A stretch of 64,000 bases of DNA from Terfezia claveryi (Eukaryota > Ascomycota > Pezizomycetes > Pezizales > Pezizaceae). The position numbers and the translations under genes were made by a program. Positions 1 through 10,097 of this stretch are shown here, one piece after another. Positions within the stretch are counted from its first letter, which is position 1. Each line of letters begins with the position of its first letter. Where the stretch lies: contig WHUX01000049.1 in assembly GCA_015179025.1 (NCBI GenBank), positions 1 to 64,000 of the forward strand, given 5' to 3'. The notes under the pieces were generated by a model. The model was not told where the DNA came from. It ran no database searches and was given only the letters and a program-made list of their open reading frames with translations.

Positions 1-2
1 GC

Positions 3-149
3 ACAGAAGGGATGGTTCGCATTGGATTGCCAATGAGTGGGGAAGGGGTTATAGTTAAGATATCACAAATAGAAGGGATTGCGCATTTGATACCATTAGA
101 GCTGGGGGAAAGTTGGTTGGTAAATAATAGAATAGACTTAGAGACGTAG
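3..149 (+). pseudogene. C-terminal tail of a transposon-encoded protein (KDZ/Plavaka-like?)
   Basis: One frame is open from the window edge to a TAG at 147. It contains the phrases SQIEGIAHLIPLE and ESWLVNNRIDLE, which I associate from memory with the C-terminal tail of large fungal transposon proteins of the Plavaka/KDZ type; that link is tentative. The stop falls where a Trp codon would be expected, so it may be a TGG-to-TAG change like those in the Copia relic downstream. Only the end of the gene is inside the window. The next 200 bp show no coding. Confidence 0.35.
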
Positions 150-353
150 AATACGATTTATGATTAGAGAAGTGGAATATAATTTATGATTAGGAAATAA
201 TAAACTTGTGACTACAGTTGAGGGAAAAGCCACAAAGAACGTGAAGTGTCGGATATAAAACAGGTGCCAGGCTAATATTAGGAGGCTATGTGTGGGGGTG
301 TATGGAGGTAAGCAGAAAATTGTAATGCATGGGACGGTATAAAAATAGTTGAC

Positions 354-395
354 GCGTCCTGACACAGATTTGTATCTGCAGTTGTGTCAGGACGC
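354..395. repeat. 13-bp perfect inverted repeat (stem-loop)
   Basis: GCGTCCTGACACA at 354-366 is answered by its exact reverse complement at 383-395, with a 16-bp loop. A related half-site, GCGTCCTGACGCAGAA, follows at 460-475 and runs into a T-rich stretch and TGCTGATGAG. Similar sequence recurs at 28,741-28,770. It is probably a transposon end or subterminal structure. Confidence 0.6.
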
Positions 396-457
396 GCATC
401 GGATGCAAAGAAGGTAAAAAGGTTGTTGTGACGTATAGGACGGAGAAAACGTAGAAA

Positions 458-2280
458 GTGCGTCCTGACGCAGAATTTTTTCTGCTGATGAGCAAGCAAG
501 CCACGTCTCTACAAGAGTTACCCAATGCCCCCGAAGAAGAGAGGTGGAGGCGGTATGCACCAAGGTGGCCTGATGCTCTTCCAGTCATGAGAAATGAGCG
601 AGAAGCTGAGCAGCAGCTTCTCTATGAGGAAATAGAGTCATAGCAGCAACCTGCACAACAGCAGCCTGCGCAGCAGCAGCCTGCGCAGTAACAATTTATA
701 AGGCGATCGACTCGGTCTACAGCAGGCATCCCTCCCATTCATCTTGATCAGGATCTAGCCTATACTCACCTAACAGTCACTGAAGCACTTGAGTCTAAGA
801 ACAAGGATTAATAGCAGCAAGCATTTAGCGTGAGCTAGCTCTACTGGAAAAATACAAGGTTTACCAGTGGGTAGATAAAGTGCCGCATGAAGCGAAGATT
901 ATCGATACCAAATGGGTATTGAAGGAAAAACTCGACAAGGAGCTATCAGATCCAAAGCGTTTTAAGGCTCGTCTCACAGTGAGAGGTTTCTCACAAAGGC
1001 TGAATATAGACTTTGATCAACACAGAACCTATGCACCAGTTTGCAGAGAAGAATCATGGCGAATCCTCATATGCCTGAGTCTAGATAGAAAGCTCATCAT
1101 GCACCAATATGATATTGAAGGCACCTTTCTTAATGGGCCTCTTCAGGAGGTTCTGTATGTAGTTGATAAGCAAGCTACTGGTGACAAAGCATGGCTTCTT
1201 CTGAAATCACTCTACGGGACCAAGCAGACAGCTCACAACTAGAACAAGTCATAGATGATATCTTGAAGGGAATGAGATTTATTTAGTACAAGGATGTTCT
1301 GGGGCTATACTACCGAATAACTGAGAAAGATATGATTGTTATTCATATTGATGATCTCCTTTGTGGTTTTTCAAGCGAGAAGGTCACAGACCGGTGGGAA
1401 AACGTAATGGAGGAGTTCTTTACTATTGAAAAACAGGGTCTACCATCTCGCTTTCTTAGGATGTCTCTCTCCTAGAAGGAAGGAGAAGTTCTGATACATG
1501 GAGCAGATCATATAAGAGAAATCACAGCTGAGTTGGGTGTCAGAAACCAGTCCCCTGCTCCCTATAATACAGCCCCGATAGCTCCTGGTAAACTATTTGA
1601 TACAAAAACTTTTCAAGCTATTATTGGGAAGCTACTGTACATCTCAAGGATGTAGTGCCTAGATGTACGATATGCGGTACAGCGGCTCTCTATCAAGGCG
1701 GCTCGACCCACTACTCATGACTACAACAAGGCCATCCAGGTAGTTAGCTACTTGCTTGGAACAGCTACACAGGGGATAAGGCTTGCTGGCAACTCGATGG
1801 ACTGCATTGATGTCTATACAGATGCAGGAGAAGAGAAGCTTGAGGAAAAAGCTACTACAGGGATCCTTGTGATAGCCGGAGATTCACCAATCAGATGGAC
1901 AGCAAGAAAGCAGGATGTCACGACACTGTCATCCACTGAAGCTGAGTATATTGCATTAGGCGCAGGAGCTCAGGATGCCCTGTAGATAAGGAAGTTGCTC
2001 GAGTTTCTGGGAATAAGCCCCTCCATTCGGCTCTGGACAGATAGTTAAGGAGGAGCGGATCTCTCATACAACTCTGACTTTCACAAACGGACCAAGCACA
2101 TTCGAAGGCGACACCATTTTGTGTGAGAATGTGTGGAGGAAGGACTACTAATGGTGCATTGGGTATTAGGAGATGAGAACCCTACTGACATGTTCACAAA
2201 ATGCATAGATGCACATCGATTGAAGTTTCTCTCTAAGCTGATGGGAATGATAAGTTATTAGCCAGCGGATTAGGGGGGCA
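458..2280 (+). pseudogene. Ty1/Copia retrotransposon pol relic (RT and RNase H), RIP-degraded
   Basis: This is decayed Copia polyprotein. The segment 458-860 holds a Gln-rich linker and a TRSTAGIP-like phrase typical of the region before reverse transcriptase. Positions 880-1242 encode the start of the RVT_2 domain (FKARLTVRGFSQ, YAPVCREES, QYDIEGTFLNG). The segment 1243-1750 continues RT with stops, and 1752-1985 encodes RNase H with SSTEAEYIAL. The frame continues to about 2250 with KRTKHIRRRHHFV and NPTDMFTK. Nearly all in-frame stops are TAG, where family members carry Trp or Gln, for example after TAHN and before IRKLLEFLG. Protease and integrase are absent, so the element is 5'-truncated as well as mutated. 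Confidence 0.85.
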
Positions 2281-2680
2281 TGTTGAATGATAACCCGCTG
2301 GCAAGGCTGGATGTGGACATACATGTGAAGGATATGAGGATTGCGTGGACAGGCTGGATGCGGACATACATGTGAAGGATATGAGGATTGCACGGACAGG
2401 CTGGATGCGGACATACATGTAAAGGATATGAGGATTGCGTGGAGGATTGCGTGATTGTATGAATGCGGAGGAAGTGAAGGATCTGCTGTGTCCGGATATG
2501 GTTAGAAGGGCACATTACTGCTGTCACGTTGTTGTTATTGCTGGGTTGATGTTCATGTATTTAATGAGGCCTTGGACGTCCCAGTAGATGGCCATGGAAT
2601 TATCGGATTCATCAATACATCTCTTCTCTTCATCCCATTCAGTCCTATATACTCGCACAGCTATGTGTGGGATTTTTACA
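2281..2680 (+). repeat. 3' LTR of the Copia relic
   Basis: A purine tract (TTAGGGGGGCA) ends at 2280 and is followed at once by TGTTGAATGATAAC, a typical LTR start, directly after the end of RNase H coding. A matching end TTTTTACA falls at 2680, giving about 400 bp bounded by TG...CA. No 5' LTR partner is inside the window, so the right edge is an estimate. Confidence 0.5.
2305..2445. repeat. Three tandem copies of a 47-bp unit within the LTR
   Basis: Copies begin at 2305, 2352 and 2399 with GGCTGGATGYGGACATACAT and run through AAGGATATGAGGATTGC. They differ at only a few bases, mostly C/T or G/A changes that fit RIP. Confidence 0.85.
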
Positions 2681-3260
2681 TTCCCTTGTTGGAGAGTATA
2701 CGCTCTGTCTGAGACTCTGAGTGCCTAATTACCTAGCTGGCTCAGGCAAGCCAGGAAAAGAATATTAGTTGCCAGGCAATCATATTCTCCGCCGTCACGA
2801 GGGGTATCTTGTAAGAGTTTACGCTACGTTCAGGTACTGGTTCAAAGATTGTCTGGGTGATGGAGATTTTATGGTGTACCAAAGCTTGATAAAGTAGTAG
2901 ATGTAACTAACGGTAGAGGCTAGATACGGCTCTTGTCGAATACCGCCGGGGCGGGCCGCGACCATACGCCTGGGCACGAGATAGTAGTGCAGAAGAAAAT
3001 AAAAGCTGGGGACAATTGTTCAAGTTCTCGCATCAGGGGTAACGATAGCATGCCAATACAGGCCGCCGGTATTGCAGTATGTACACGGAACCACACTAGC
3101 AGAAACCGTCGAATTTTAGACAGTTATTCGTGTTTTCTCCCTGAGACACCTATTAGGACCGTTCAAAACAACAGAAGACACGCTCTCCGTAAACATGACA
3201 ATAGGAACTACTTGGCAAAGCAAAAGCATTGTGCGGTATGTGTGAGAAAGAAAAAGCCAC
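2681..3260. other. Intergenic, no supported gene
   Basis: This lies between the Copia LTR and the small secreted-protein gene. A plus-strand open frame at 2933-3349 overlaps that gene antisense and has no recognisable domain, so I treat it as non-coding. Confidence 0.5.
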
Positions 3261-3470
3261 CTACCCGCAGCGTGATGGTTTTGCACAGTGGAGGCCGTGG
3301 TAACCCACCGGACAATAATTGCAGAACAGTTGAGTGCAATGCAATATGACATCGATACCACTTGCACCATCTTTCCAGCAAGCAGCACAAGCGCCGCGGC
3401 AAATCAACGCCGCAGCCGTGTGGAGGAAGCTAGCAGCAATAATTAAGGTAACTCCTGCGTGTAATTTCAT
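3261..3470 (-). CDS. Small secreted cysteine-rich protein (candidate effector-like)
   Basis: A 69-residue single-exon protein. Residues 1-21 look like a signal peptide: Lys2, then a hydrophobic stretch VTLIIAASFLHTAAA with a plausible cleavage site after Ala21. The mature part is about 48 residues with eight cysteines (C24, C28, C31, C45, C50, C53, C62, C68), an even number suited to four disulphides. Its C-terminal part, C-x2-C-P-x-G-Y-x-G-x2-C, recalls an EGF-like turn. The gene sits beside a decayed Copia element, a common setting for fungal effector genes. I do not recognise the family. It could be a secreted effector or antimicrobial peptide, or a chance frame, although signal peptide plus regular cysteines makes chance less likely. 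The start is the only ATG upstream of the hydrophobic segment. Confidence 0.6.
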   Translation of the reverse strand: MKLHAGVTLIIAASFLHTAAALICRGACAACWKDGASGIDVILHCTQLFCNYCPVGYHGLHCAKPSRCG

Positions 3471-3774
3471 CCTGCTGCGGAACCCAGCTACATTCAGCCA
3501 TAAATCATCAAGGAGCGATAGGTTTCAGGGCTTTGCACCTACGCGACTGTGTATGATGATTTGTATTGTAAGGAATGGAGGTGAGGGGGCGTGGTTTGAA
3601 GGTTTTTGACCTTGGGGAGTGAGCGACTCCTGTTATTTAAAGATGATGCAAGTTAGTAAGAAGTGTACGATCCGGTAACCGTACTAAGCTTCGGATTTGG
3701 TATCTGAAAATATGCGAACAGAGATTAACCGTTGGACAAGATTCAGGGATCAGTCTGGCATCTTCAGACTTCGG
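3471..3774. other. Upstream region of the small secreted-protein gene
   Basis: About 300 bp without coding. It ends where homology to the second duplicated block begins. I see no clear promoter element. Confidence 0.4.
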
Positions 3775-4430
3775 AACTCGTCTTTGGCAACCGAATTGTT
3801 GTTGATTGCTGGCGTATGCTAGCCGGCTACCAGTAGGTACCAGATGGGTCGCACTGAGGGGAATGAACGTAATACGGTACTATGCTACCTTCAGTGTCCC
3901 ACAGCTACTGTATTTCGTTTCTAGTGTCTTATATCCAGCGTCCTGCCACTGCCTTCGAGGTCTCACATAAAGTATACTTTCTAGGTAGCATTTGGCAAGG
4001 GTGGAAATGTTGGTGAATCCAGCTGCATCCACCATCAAGATGGCCATGGGTTATTTAAGTATTATTATGACCAGCCCACTTCCAAAGTCGCTTAGGCGAT
4101 GACTTCCGGGTGCAAGTACTATGTACCAGGTGTATTTCGATACAATAGAGCAGGTTTACGAGGCCCTGAAGAATTAGATAAACTCAGCTCAATTTTCCTC
4201 GTATTCGGGTTGCAGCGCTACATAATCTCGAACTAGCCAGGGAAGCATCCTCAAAATTGATAAATACTAATCTAGTTTAGAAAGCCCTCAATTACAAGTG
4301 TGCATCACAATATACTCTCGGTACAACAAGAATATTACCCTGCTCCATACAAATACGAATATATTTGGTAGACGAATGCTCTCATTTTATGAGATATAAC
4401 AAGTGTACCTAAGGGGAATTGATATGTAAA
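3775..4430 (+). repeat. Segmental duplication, copy A, left arm
   Basis: This non-coding stretch matches about 10,725-12,105. Shared landmarks are CTATGCTACCTTCAGTGTCC (3882 and 10,975), ATGACCAGCCCACTTCC, GGCCCTGAAGAATTAG and TGATATGTAAA at the right edge. Copy B is longer here because of extra sequence that includes a SINE-like repeat. The arm is interrupted at 4430 by the 4431-7240 insertion. Confidence 0.8.
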
Positions 4431-4859
4431 TGTTCAGTCGGAGGAAGCCAGGTCATTCCGTAGATTTTGCAATTCATTGCAATACCATAACCCCCATGCG
4501 ATACCGCAATTCTCACCAGCGCTTTGCTTGAACAATGTCAGTTACAGAAGATAATGGCGGGATTGATCTGGATCAGTTTCATCCACCATTCTGCTCCATC
4601 TGCAGGAGCACTTGAAGAATAATTGCATACAATTAGCAACAAATCCTGGTTGAGAAGTAATTCTTTAAAATTTGATACAAGGACTTACAGTACATGGTGG
4701 TTATCAGGGACTTTTTTTTTTTTAATATTTTTTTTTTAGAGTCTATACGTCGATTCGACATAATGTCTTGCGACGGCCCCGTTCCCTCGCCTTAAAAGAC
4801 TGGAAGAAGCTACGTACGACTGTATCCCACCAACGTAATAAAACAACTGTGGACGACCC

Positions 4860-6252
4860 ATATCACCACACATCTGTACCCTTGACCTCCGGCCTCCCCT
4901 TTCCTCTGTTAAAATCATATACCTCCACAGGCAGCCAGCGTCCACGGACCTTCATCCCTGCCTGACCGCCTTGTACATGAAAAGAGACCGGAATAGAAAG
5001 GAAAATTACTACCGAGCTGGTAGTCTTGCCTATTCTCCTATGCCCTCCCAGGAGCCAACGTGCTCCAATAATCCCCCCGCATTCCTGTTTTCCTCACATC
5101 CTGTATAGTGTCTGCCATGGGTCGGTAGCAGGGTATCCCATGCACAACAAAAGCCCTGGTGTCGACTGGCTTTGCTGGCTTTTTGTATTTGACAGCTAGG
5201 GGTTTCGCTGCTTTGGGTCCAGTTTGACATACAACGGGCTGTTTTGTAGTAATGGGAGGTGTCACCGGGGCTTCGTCTTTCACTGCCTTCTCCTTCTCAT
5301 AATCCGAAAGGTCCTCATACTGGGCAAACCTTTCTTCATCAACCATCTCCACATCCTCCTGTATCTGGGTTCTGTCCTTAGCCCCCTCCTTCTGAATCTT
5401 TCCTTTCCCCTTGCTCTGCCTCTGTCTCTTTTTCTTCTTCTCCTCTACCGGTATCTCCTCTTGTGGTTCGGTTGTTACATCCACCATGACCGGGGATGCT
5501 TGAATACCAACCTCTGTAACCTCTATCCTTTTGACTGGCTGTATATAGGGGGAGGCTCGTGCTTGCTCCAGCTCCCTCTGTACTGCCGCCAACGTTTCTT
5601 TCAGCTTCTTCTTCTCCTCAACCAACACTTTCTTCTCTGCTTCTACCTTCTTCAGCTTCTCTGTCTTTCTCAATGTCTCCGACTTCAGATTCTTGAACTT
5701 GGGGTCCTCTGCTGACCTTATTTCAAGAGTCACTAAGTGATCAGAGACTGCCCCCATCAATATTTCTAAGGGTCTTCCTGGTGAGCATCGGATCTTTTCT
5801 GCTAGGAAGTTAGACAACTTTTCCAACTTTGCTCCTGCAATCCCTGCTTCTCCTTTCTTCTCTTCCTTCATATGCATCTCCTGTGAAAGCTCCAAGAACG
5901 TCACCTTCTTTCTTAAGCTATCCCTCTCCTTTTCCAACCCCTCTAGTTCATTTGATTCCCCCTCTAACTGCTCCTGTAGATTATGTAGCCGCATAAAGAC
6001 TGCGGTCTTACCGTCTTCTCCATTTTCAGCAGCATCTTCATCATCATCCTCTCCTAGAATTTCTCTTAAAATCCCATCTTGTCCGGAGGGACCTCCTTCA
6101 TTCAGAAAATTTGCCAGAATTGTTAAGAGAAATTCTCCAACATCCCTCCATTCATCTGTCTCTCCTTTTCCGCATCTCTTCCTCTCCTCACCATCTATTT
6201 CCCTCTCATCATCAGAATCCAAATATCCAGGTGCATTTCCTTTCCTACCCAT
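4860..6252 (-). pseudogene. LINE (Tad1-like) ORF1 protein, frameshifted near its C-terminus
   Basis: The ATG at 6252 opens a 404-residue frame ending at 5038. The N-terminus is acidic. A long coiled-coil (about residues 85-240) is rich in Glu, Lys and Leu, followed by a basic KKKKRQRQSKGKGK region (about 290) and then VDTRAFVVHGI. Just after this a one-base shift near 5085 continues the protein as ARWLLGG, KTTSSVVIFLS and VRGRWLPVEVYDF, down to a stop near 4865. This order resembles ORF1 (gag-like RNA-binding) proteins of fungal Tad1-type LINEs. No ORF2 with endonuclease and reverse transcriptase is present. An A-rich stretch on this strand lies at 4738-4709. The long intact part suggests a fairly young copy. 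The assignment rests on remembered motifs. Confidence 0.6.
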
Positions 6253-6621
6253 GGACCGCTATTGAATTCCTGGTTAACAGGGACTAGATATAGCAAAATC
6301 AAAGCAGACCCCCGGAACCCAAACTTGAAGGCCCCACCAGGTGATTTGCCAGCATTCAAGCTGCGCTAGAAGGAATTAAATGAATGTGTGCTGCGCAATT
6401 ATGTGCTGTAATTTATTGCTGTTAAAGTTAATTATGGGAGACGAGTGATTTTGGAGCATGATTGTATCTGATGTTATCGCACATATTCATGTTCTGTTGT
6501 TACTACATGCAGGAAAAAACAAAACCTACGTTACCATTAATGAGAAGTATTCTGGAATATTACACGCAATGAGGTATGGGTTTTTAATCTTGTAATTTTA
6601 TTATATTTACATTTTGTATAG

Positions 6622-7020
6622 GTCGTTGAGCTTTTGCAACACTGTCAGCTTTACACAACTCAAGTCAAAGTAGTGAACAGTCTTTGGGAACGAGTGCAAA
6701 CTGATCTTATTGATATGCGAGCTGATTCAGATTGGGAATACCAATGGATTTTATATATTCGAGATCATTTCAGCAAGTTATTTTTGTGCATATTCCCTTA
6801 AGCCCAAAGGAAGCCGTGAAGTTGCCGCTGCGCTTATGACTTGGTTTGGTTAATTTGGTCTACCATAGATCCGTTAATGAGATACTTCTTGTTGTTGAGT
6901 ATCATGGAATTTCTCTAATATGTGGATGTCCACGCCATCCAAAAACGTAAGGATTCGATTAGTAGAACAGGCAACTGTTGTATTCAATCACAAGATTTCG
7001 AATACCCCTAATACAATAAA
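6622..7020 (+). pseudogene. Integrase core-domain fragment (Gypsy/Ginger/KRBA2-like)
   Basis: The frame from 6622 reads LWERVQTDLIDMRADSDWEY followed by WILYIRDHFSKLF, which fits the start of a retroviral-type integrase core (rve) with its first Asp. After one frame change it continues as KPKGSREVAAALMTWFG, then YHGISLICGCPRHPKT, where family members have a conserved G-x-P-x-H/S-P-x-T motif. Several stops and shifts make it inactive. It lies inside the 4431-7240 insertion on the opposite strand to the LINE-like gene. Confidence 0.6.
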
Positions 7021-8674
7021 GAGGGGCGTTGTGTACTACTCAATGCTATACTGGCGCAGGACATCGTCTATGTACTAATTGGATTGAGTAAGCGGAGGAT
7101 TTGATATAGCGGAGCTTTTCTTTTGTATATTATCTTATATATATAAAAATAGACTCGATTTCCTCTCAATCTGCCTTCATGCAAATGTCCAGAGTGAATA
7201 CATACATGCCCTTCCACCTATTCCAGAACGGTCCTGAACATAAATATGCTAGCCAAACTAGGAATAAGAATTTTACTTTTCCAACTTAAGCTCCCTGCGC
7301 AGTTGTAACAAAACACCACTTGAGGACAATAGGAAAGGTAAATGAATACTGATTGCCGCCTTTTTCACCTTCTTCAGAGGATCCCGCTCTTCCTCCCGCT
7401 GCTAATTTTATTTTAATTCTCTAGCAGTTACCCTCACATTCGATATCAGCACATCTTCGATAAGCCAATTTACCTCCCTGTCGGGAATATTCTTATATCG
7501 AGATTATCCTGTGTAGTCACAACATTCCATGTTCTATTTTCAACTCTGCCAGTAAAAGAATCGAAGACTATAGCCGATTATTATAGTACCTATCACCCCC
7601 GGTGTCCACGGTTGCAGGAACTGCACCCTGTTTGTAGGAGGCCCTGTTTCCTTCTGTACCACTTTTAAACACCGCCTTAGGGGGTGTTCTTCTTGCCTCT
7701 CATGAGAAGCGGTTCCTGAGATCACAGTCAATACTGGAAATTTAATCAGCCATGGAATGTAATACCACTCTTCTGTATTAGGATCCTTCACTACTTCATG
7801 AATGCTGACGACAAGAGACTTAAGGTGTGTAATATACTTCTATGGCAATCTGGCAATAGTGCATGGGAGGGAGATGAGGAGAAGCTTAATATTGAGATTC
7901 GGGTGAAGAAATTGGTGAAGTGCTTGATATCTGTAAAATTGAGGACTTGAGGGACCTGATATCAAGTGGTTATAGGTACAGTATATACAGTGCTTCTGCC
8001 GTTGTACATATGCCAAGTATGGAGCAAAAGTGAAGGAACCTTCCTACATAATATGCAGTCAGCTCGCGGTTGTATATTGAGATATATAGCAATAAGACAA
8101 CAACCAGTGGACTGCTGGCAGGGTGTTTCTTGAACTAGGGTCCAAAATCGAAAGGTTCCAACTATTTTTGTATATTCACCATAATGTCAGAAGGCGCAAG
8201 CGCAAGTAAAAGTGGTACTGTACTGGTGGTACCAGTAAATGACTTTGATTGCCGGATGGAATGATGAAGGTGTATCAAAACAGAAATTTGGCATCGGAAT
8301 GAGTAGACAATTCGTGCCTTTTTAATGAAGCTGAGCTCTGGATAAAAAGAAAGGGGGCCTGAACTCTGCCCACGCATTGGAAGCTTATATGCACACATCT
8401 ACATTTATATGTATGTAAATAACAAGGGGAAAAGGGTCCGGCAGTCTCATGCGCTAGTAATTATGCGCTCCGCTTACGGTGAATTCTGTATTAAACTAGT
8501 GAATCTGGGACAGACACACCACACGTGATTCAGGCCCGCTACCTTTTTTTTTTTTCTTTTTTTCTTTTTTTCAAATACCCAGGCCTGCTACGATATAACA
8601 GATGCAGTTTGGTCAAACACCTGAGGATGCGGAAGATGTTAGTCTGTTTGGCATAACAGCCCCGCCTAAGCAAG

Positions 8675-9931
8675 ATGTCTTCTGCATCAAGCCCCGTTCC
8701 AGTACCCCTCAAAACTGCTGACATCAAAATCGACCCTCATGGAGACATCACCCTCGCCATTACGACTGACCTGGATACAGCCTACTTTCGAGTAAATTCT
8801 GGCGTGATGTGTCTCGCGTCTCCTGTTATCCGAGCAATGTTGGGCCCAGACTCGCCGTTCAAGGAGGCTAGGAATTTGGCTACGAGCAGTAAAGCAGGAA
8901 CACCCCTAGAAGTGCGGTTAGAGGATGATGACCCACAGGCAATGGCTGTTATTCTCCGGATTCTGCACCTCCAGTTTGATTTGGTGCCCACTGATCCAGC
9001 AACAGTCGATGAGGTGAAGCTATACCAGATGGCTATTATTTGTGATAAGTACGATATGCAGCGAGTATTAAGGTACTGGTTTAAACTGTGGACAGGACGA
9101 GTGCCAATTGATGGCGATGGTCCGTTCATTATCGCCGGGCCAGAGTGGCTATTTATGGCATACGCGTTTGGCCATGAGACTTTGTTCACGAAGCTGTCAA
9201 GAGAACTTATATTGAAATGTGAGGTGATTAATGACGGGAGATTGGTCCTTCCGGGGATTAAGCATCCAATCTTTGACGACAATTTTGTGCCAGAAAGTGT
9301 TGTGGGTAGGTATTGCTCCAGGGTATCTTTTACTAACTGTGTACTGACATTGCGTAATGTAGACGCAATCGCAGCTTTCCGCCTACAAGCCATCGAGGGA
9401 ATCGCCGACCATATCCAGAAGCAAATCGAATACTATTACCCTACCACTAGTGATGGTGATCTCACTTCCTTCCGATGTCATCACAATCGCGATCAGCAAA
9501 TCTGCGACGCATTAACACTGGGTCTCCTCCTCCATGAGGTTCGGAGACTCTCAGTCTACCCCACACTCTCCGCCGAGGTAGCCCGTAAATCTGTCATATA
9601 TCTCGTAGAGCTGCTCAATGGACTCACCTTCCCACTGATGACAAAATCCACTGGGGGATGTTGCGCAGTGCCGGAACTTTCTCATTGCCATACTGGAGGG
9701 AGCTATTGCCTTCGATGTGTGACTTGCACGAGCTGCAATGGGCGGTATAAACCAGGGACAATGGGCGCAAGCCATGGTGAGAAGTGTTCGCCTGTGCAAA
9801 GCTTCAAGGAGGGGTTAGTGGAGATTGTGGATCGTGTGAAGGGGCTGGATGGTAGGTTTGCTCGCGGTTCGAAACGCAGGGATAATTTTCCCAAGCCCTC
9901 CGATTTGTGGAATAGCGTTCAGTTTGCATAG
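8675..9931 (+). CDS. BTB/POZ domain protein, copy A
   Basis: An intronless 418-residue protein. Residues about 17-145 look like a fungal BTB/POZ domain: DITLAITTDLDTAYFRVNS, then LASPVIRAMLGPDSPFKEA, LEDDDPQAMAVILRILHLQF and KLYQMAIICDKYDMQRVLRYW. BTB domains dimerise and often serve as adaptors, but no second known domain shows its role here. The C-terminal third has a cysteine cluster (GGCCAVPE, then CHTGGSYCLRCVTCTSCNGRY) that could bind zinc. The start MSSAS is conserved with copy B. Compared with B this copy lacks a 70-codon acidic N-terminal segment, an in-frame 210-bp difference. The frame is intact throughout, so the gene is probably functional or recently so. Confidence 0.85.
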   Translation: MSSASSPVPVPLKTADIKIDPHGDITLAITTDLDTAYFRVNSGVMCLASPVIRAMLGPDSPFKEARNLATSSKAGTPLEVRLEDDDPQAMAVILRILHLQFDLVPTDPATVDEVKLYQMAIICDKYDMQRVLRYWFKLWTGRVPIDGDGPFIIAGPEWLFMAYAFGHETLFTKLSRELILKCEVINDGRLVLPGIKHPIFDDNFVPESVVGRYCSRVSFTNCVLTLRNVDAIAAFRLQAIEGIADHIQKQIEYYYPTTSDGDLTSFRCHHNRDQQICDALTLGLLLHEVRRLSVYPTLSAEVARKSVIYLVELLNGLTFPLMTKSTGGCCAVPELSHCHTGGSYCLRCVTCTSCNGRYKPGTMGASHGEKCSPVQSFKEGLVEIVDRVKGLDGRFARGSKRRDNFPKPSDLWNSVQFA

Positions 9932-10062
9932 GACCTCTATATTGTATATCCAATGTCAGCGAAAACTGGGTGGGGATTATGTTGACCTACCTACATGTAC
10001 GGAGAACAGTGTGTAAATTTCCTTTGGCCAGCTCTACTTAGTTTGTACTTACTCTGGACAGA

Positions 10063-10068
10063 AATAAA
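10063..10068 (+). terminator. AATAAA polyadenylation-like signal, BTB gene A
   Basis: AATAAA lies 132 bp past the BTB stop. The same signal in the same context (GGACAGAAATAAAGCC) lies 129 bp past the stop of copy B. Confidence 0.45.
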
Positions 10069-10097
10069 GCCCGTACTGTGCGTAAAAGGGATCTGTG

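Larger units (their letters stand above)
4431..7240. mobile_element. 2,810-bp insertion with TG...CA ends and a 4-bp target duplication
   Basis: The insertion begins TGTTCAG and ends CTGAACA, a 7-bp inverted repeat. It is flanked by TAAA at 4427-4430 and 7241-7244. In duplicated copy B the corresponding sequence runs without interruption (ATGTAAATATGCCAGC near 12,103), so copy B is an empty site. Inside are a LINE ORF1-like coding region (-) and an integrase-like fragment (+). No long direct LTRs are visible. Integrase content, TGT...ACA ends and a 4-bp duplication would suit a Ginger-like integrase DNA transposon carrying a nested LINE, but a decayed LTR element cannot be excluded. Confidence 0.7.
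7241..10085 (+). repeat. Segmental duplication, copy A, right arm (carries BTB gene A)
   Basis: The match to copy B resumes at AAATATGCTAGCCAAACTAGG and runs through a diverged 5' flank, the BTB gene and the 3' flank up to AAATAAAGCC and AAAAGGGAT near 10,085. Between 7,550 and 8,450 copy A is longer and only patchily alignable. An antisense frame at 7540-7791 lacks any recognisable domain. Confidence 0.8.

Noticed and set aside
2933..3349. 138-codon plus-strand frame antisense to the small secreted protein
   Set aside because: No domain. The minus-strand frame has a signal peptide and regular cysteines, so it is the better candidate.
5224..5715. 163-codon Leu-rich plus-strand frame
   Set aside because: It is antisense to the LINE ORF1-like gene; the Leu-rich text is the reverse of Glu/Lys-rich coiled-coil codons.
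8782..9393. 203-codon minus-strand frame inside BTB gene A (and its counterpart in gene B)
   Set aside because: It is a shadow of the conserved BTB coding sequence on the other strand.
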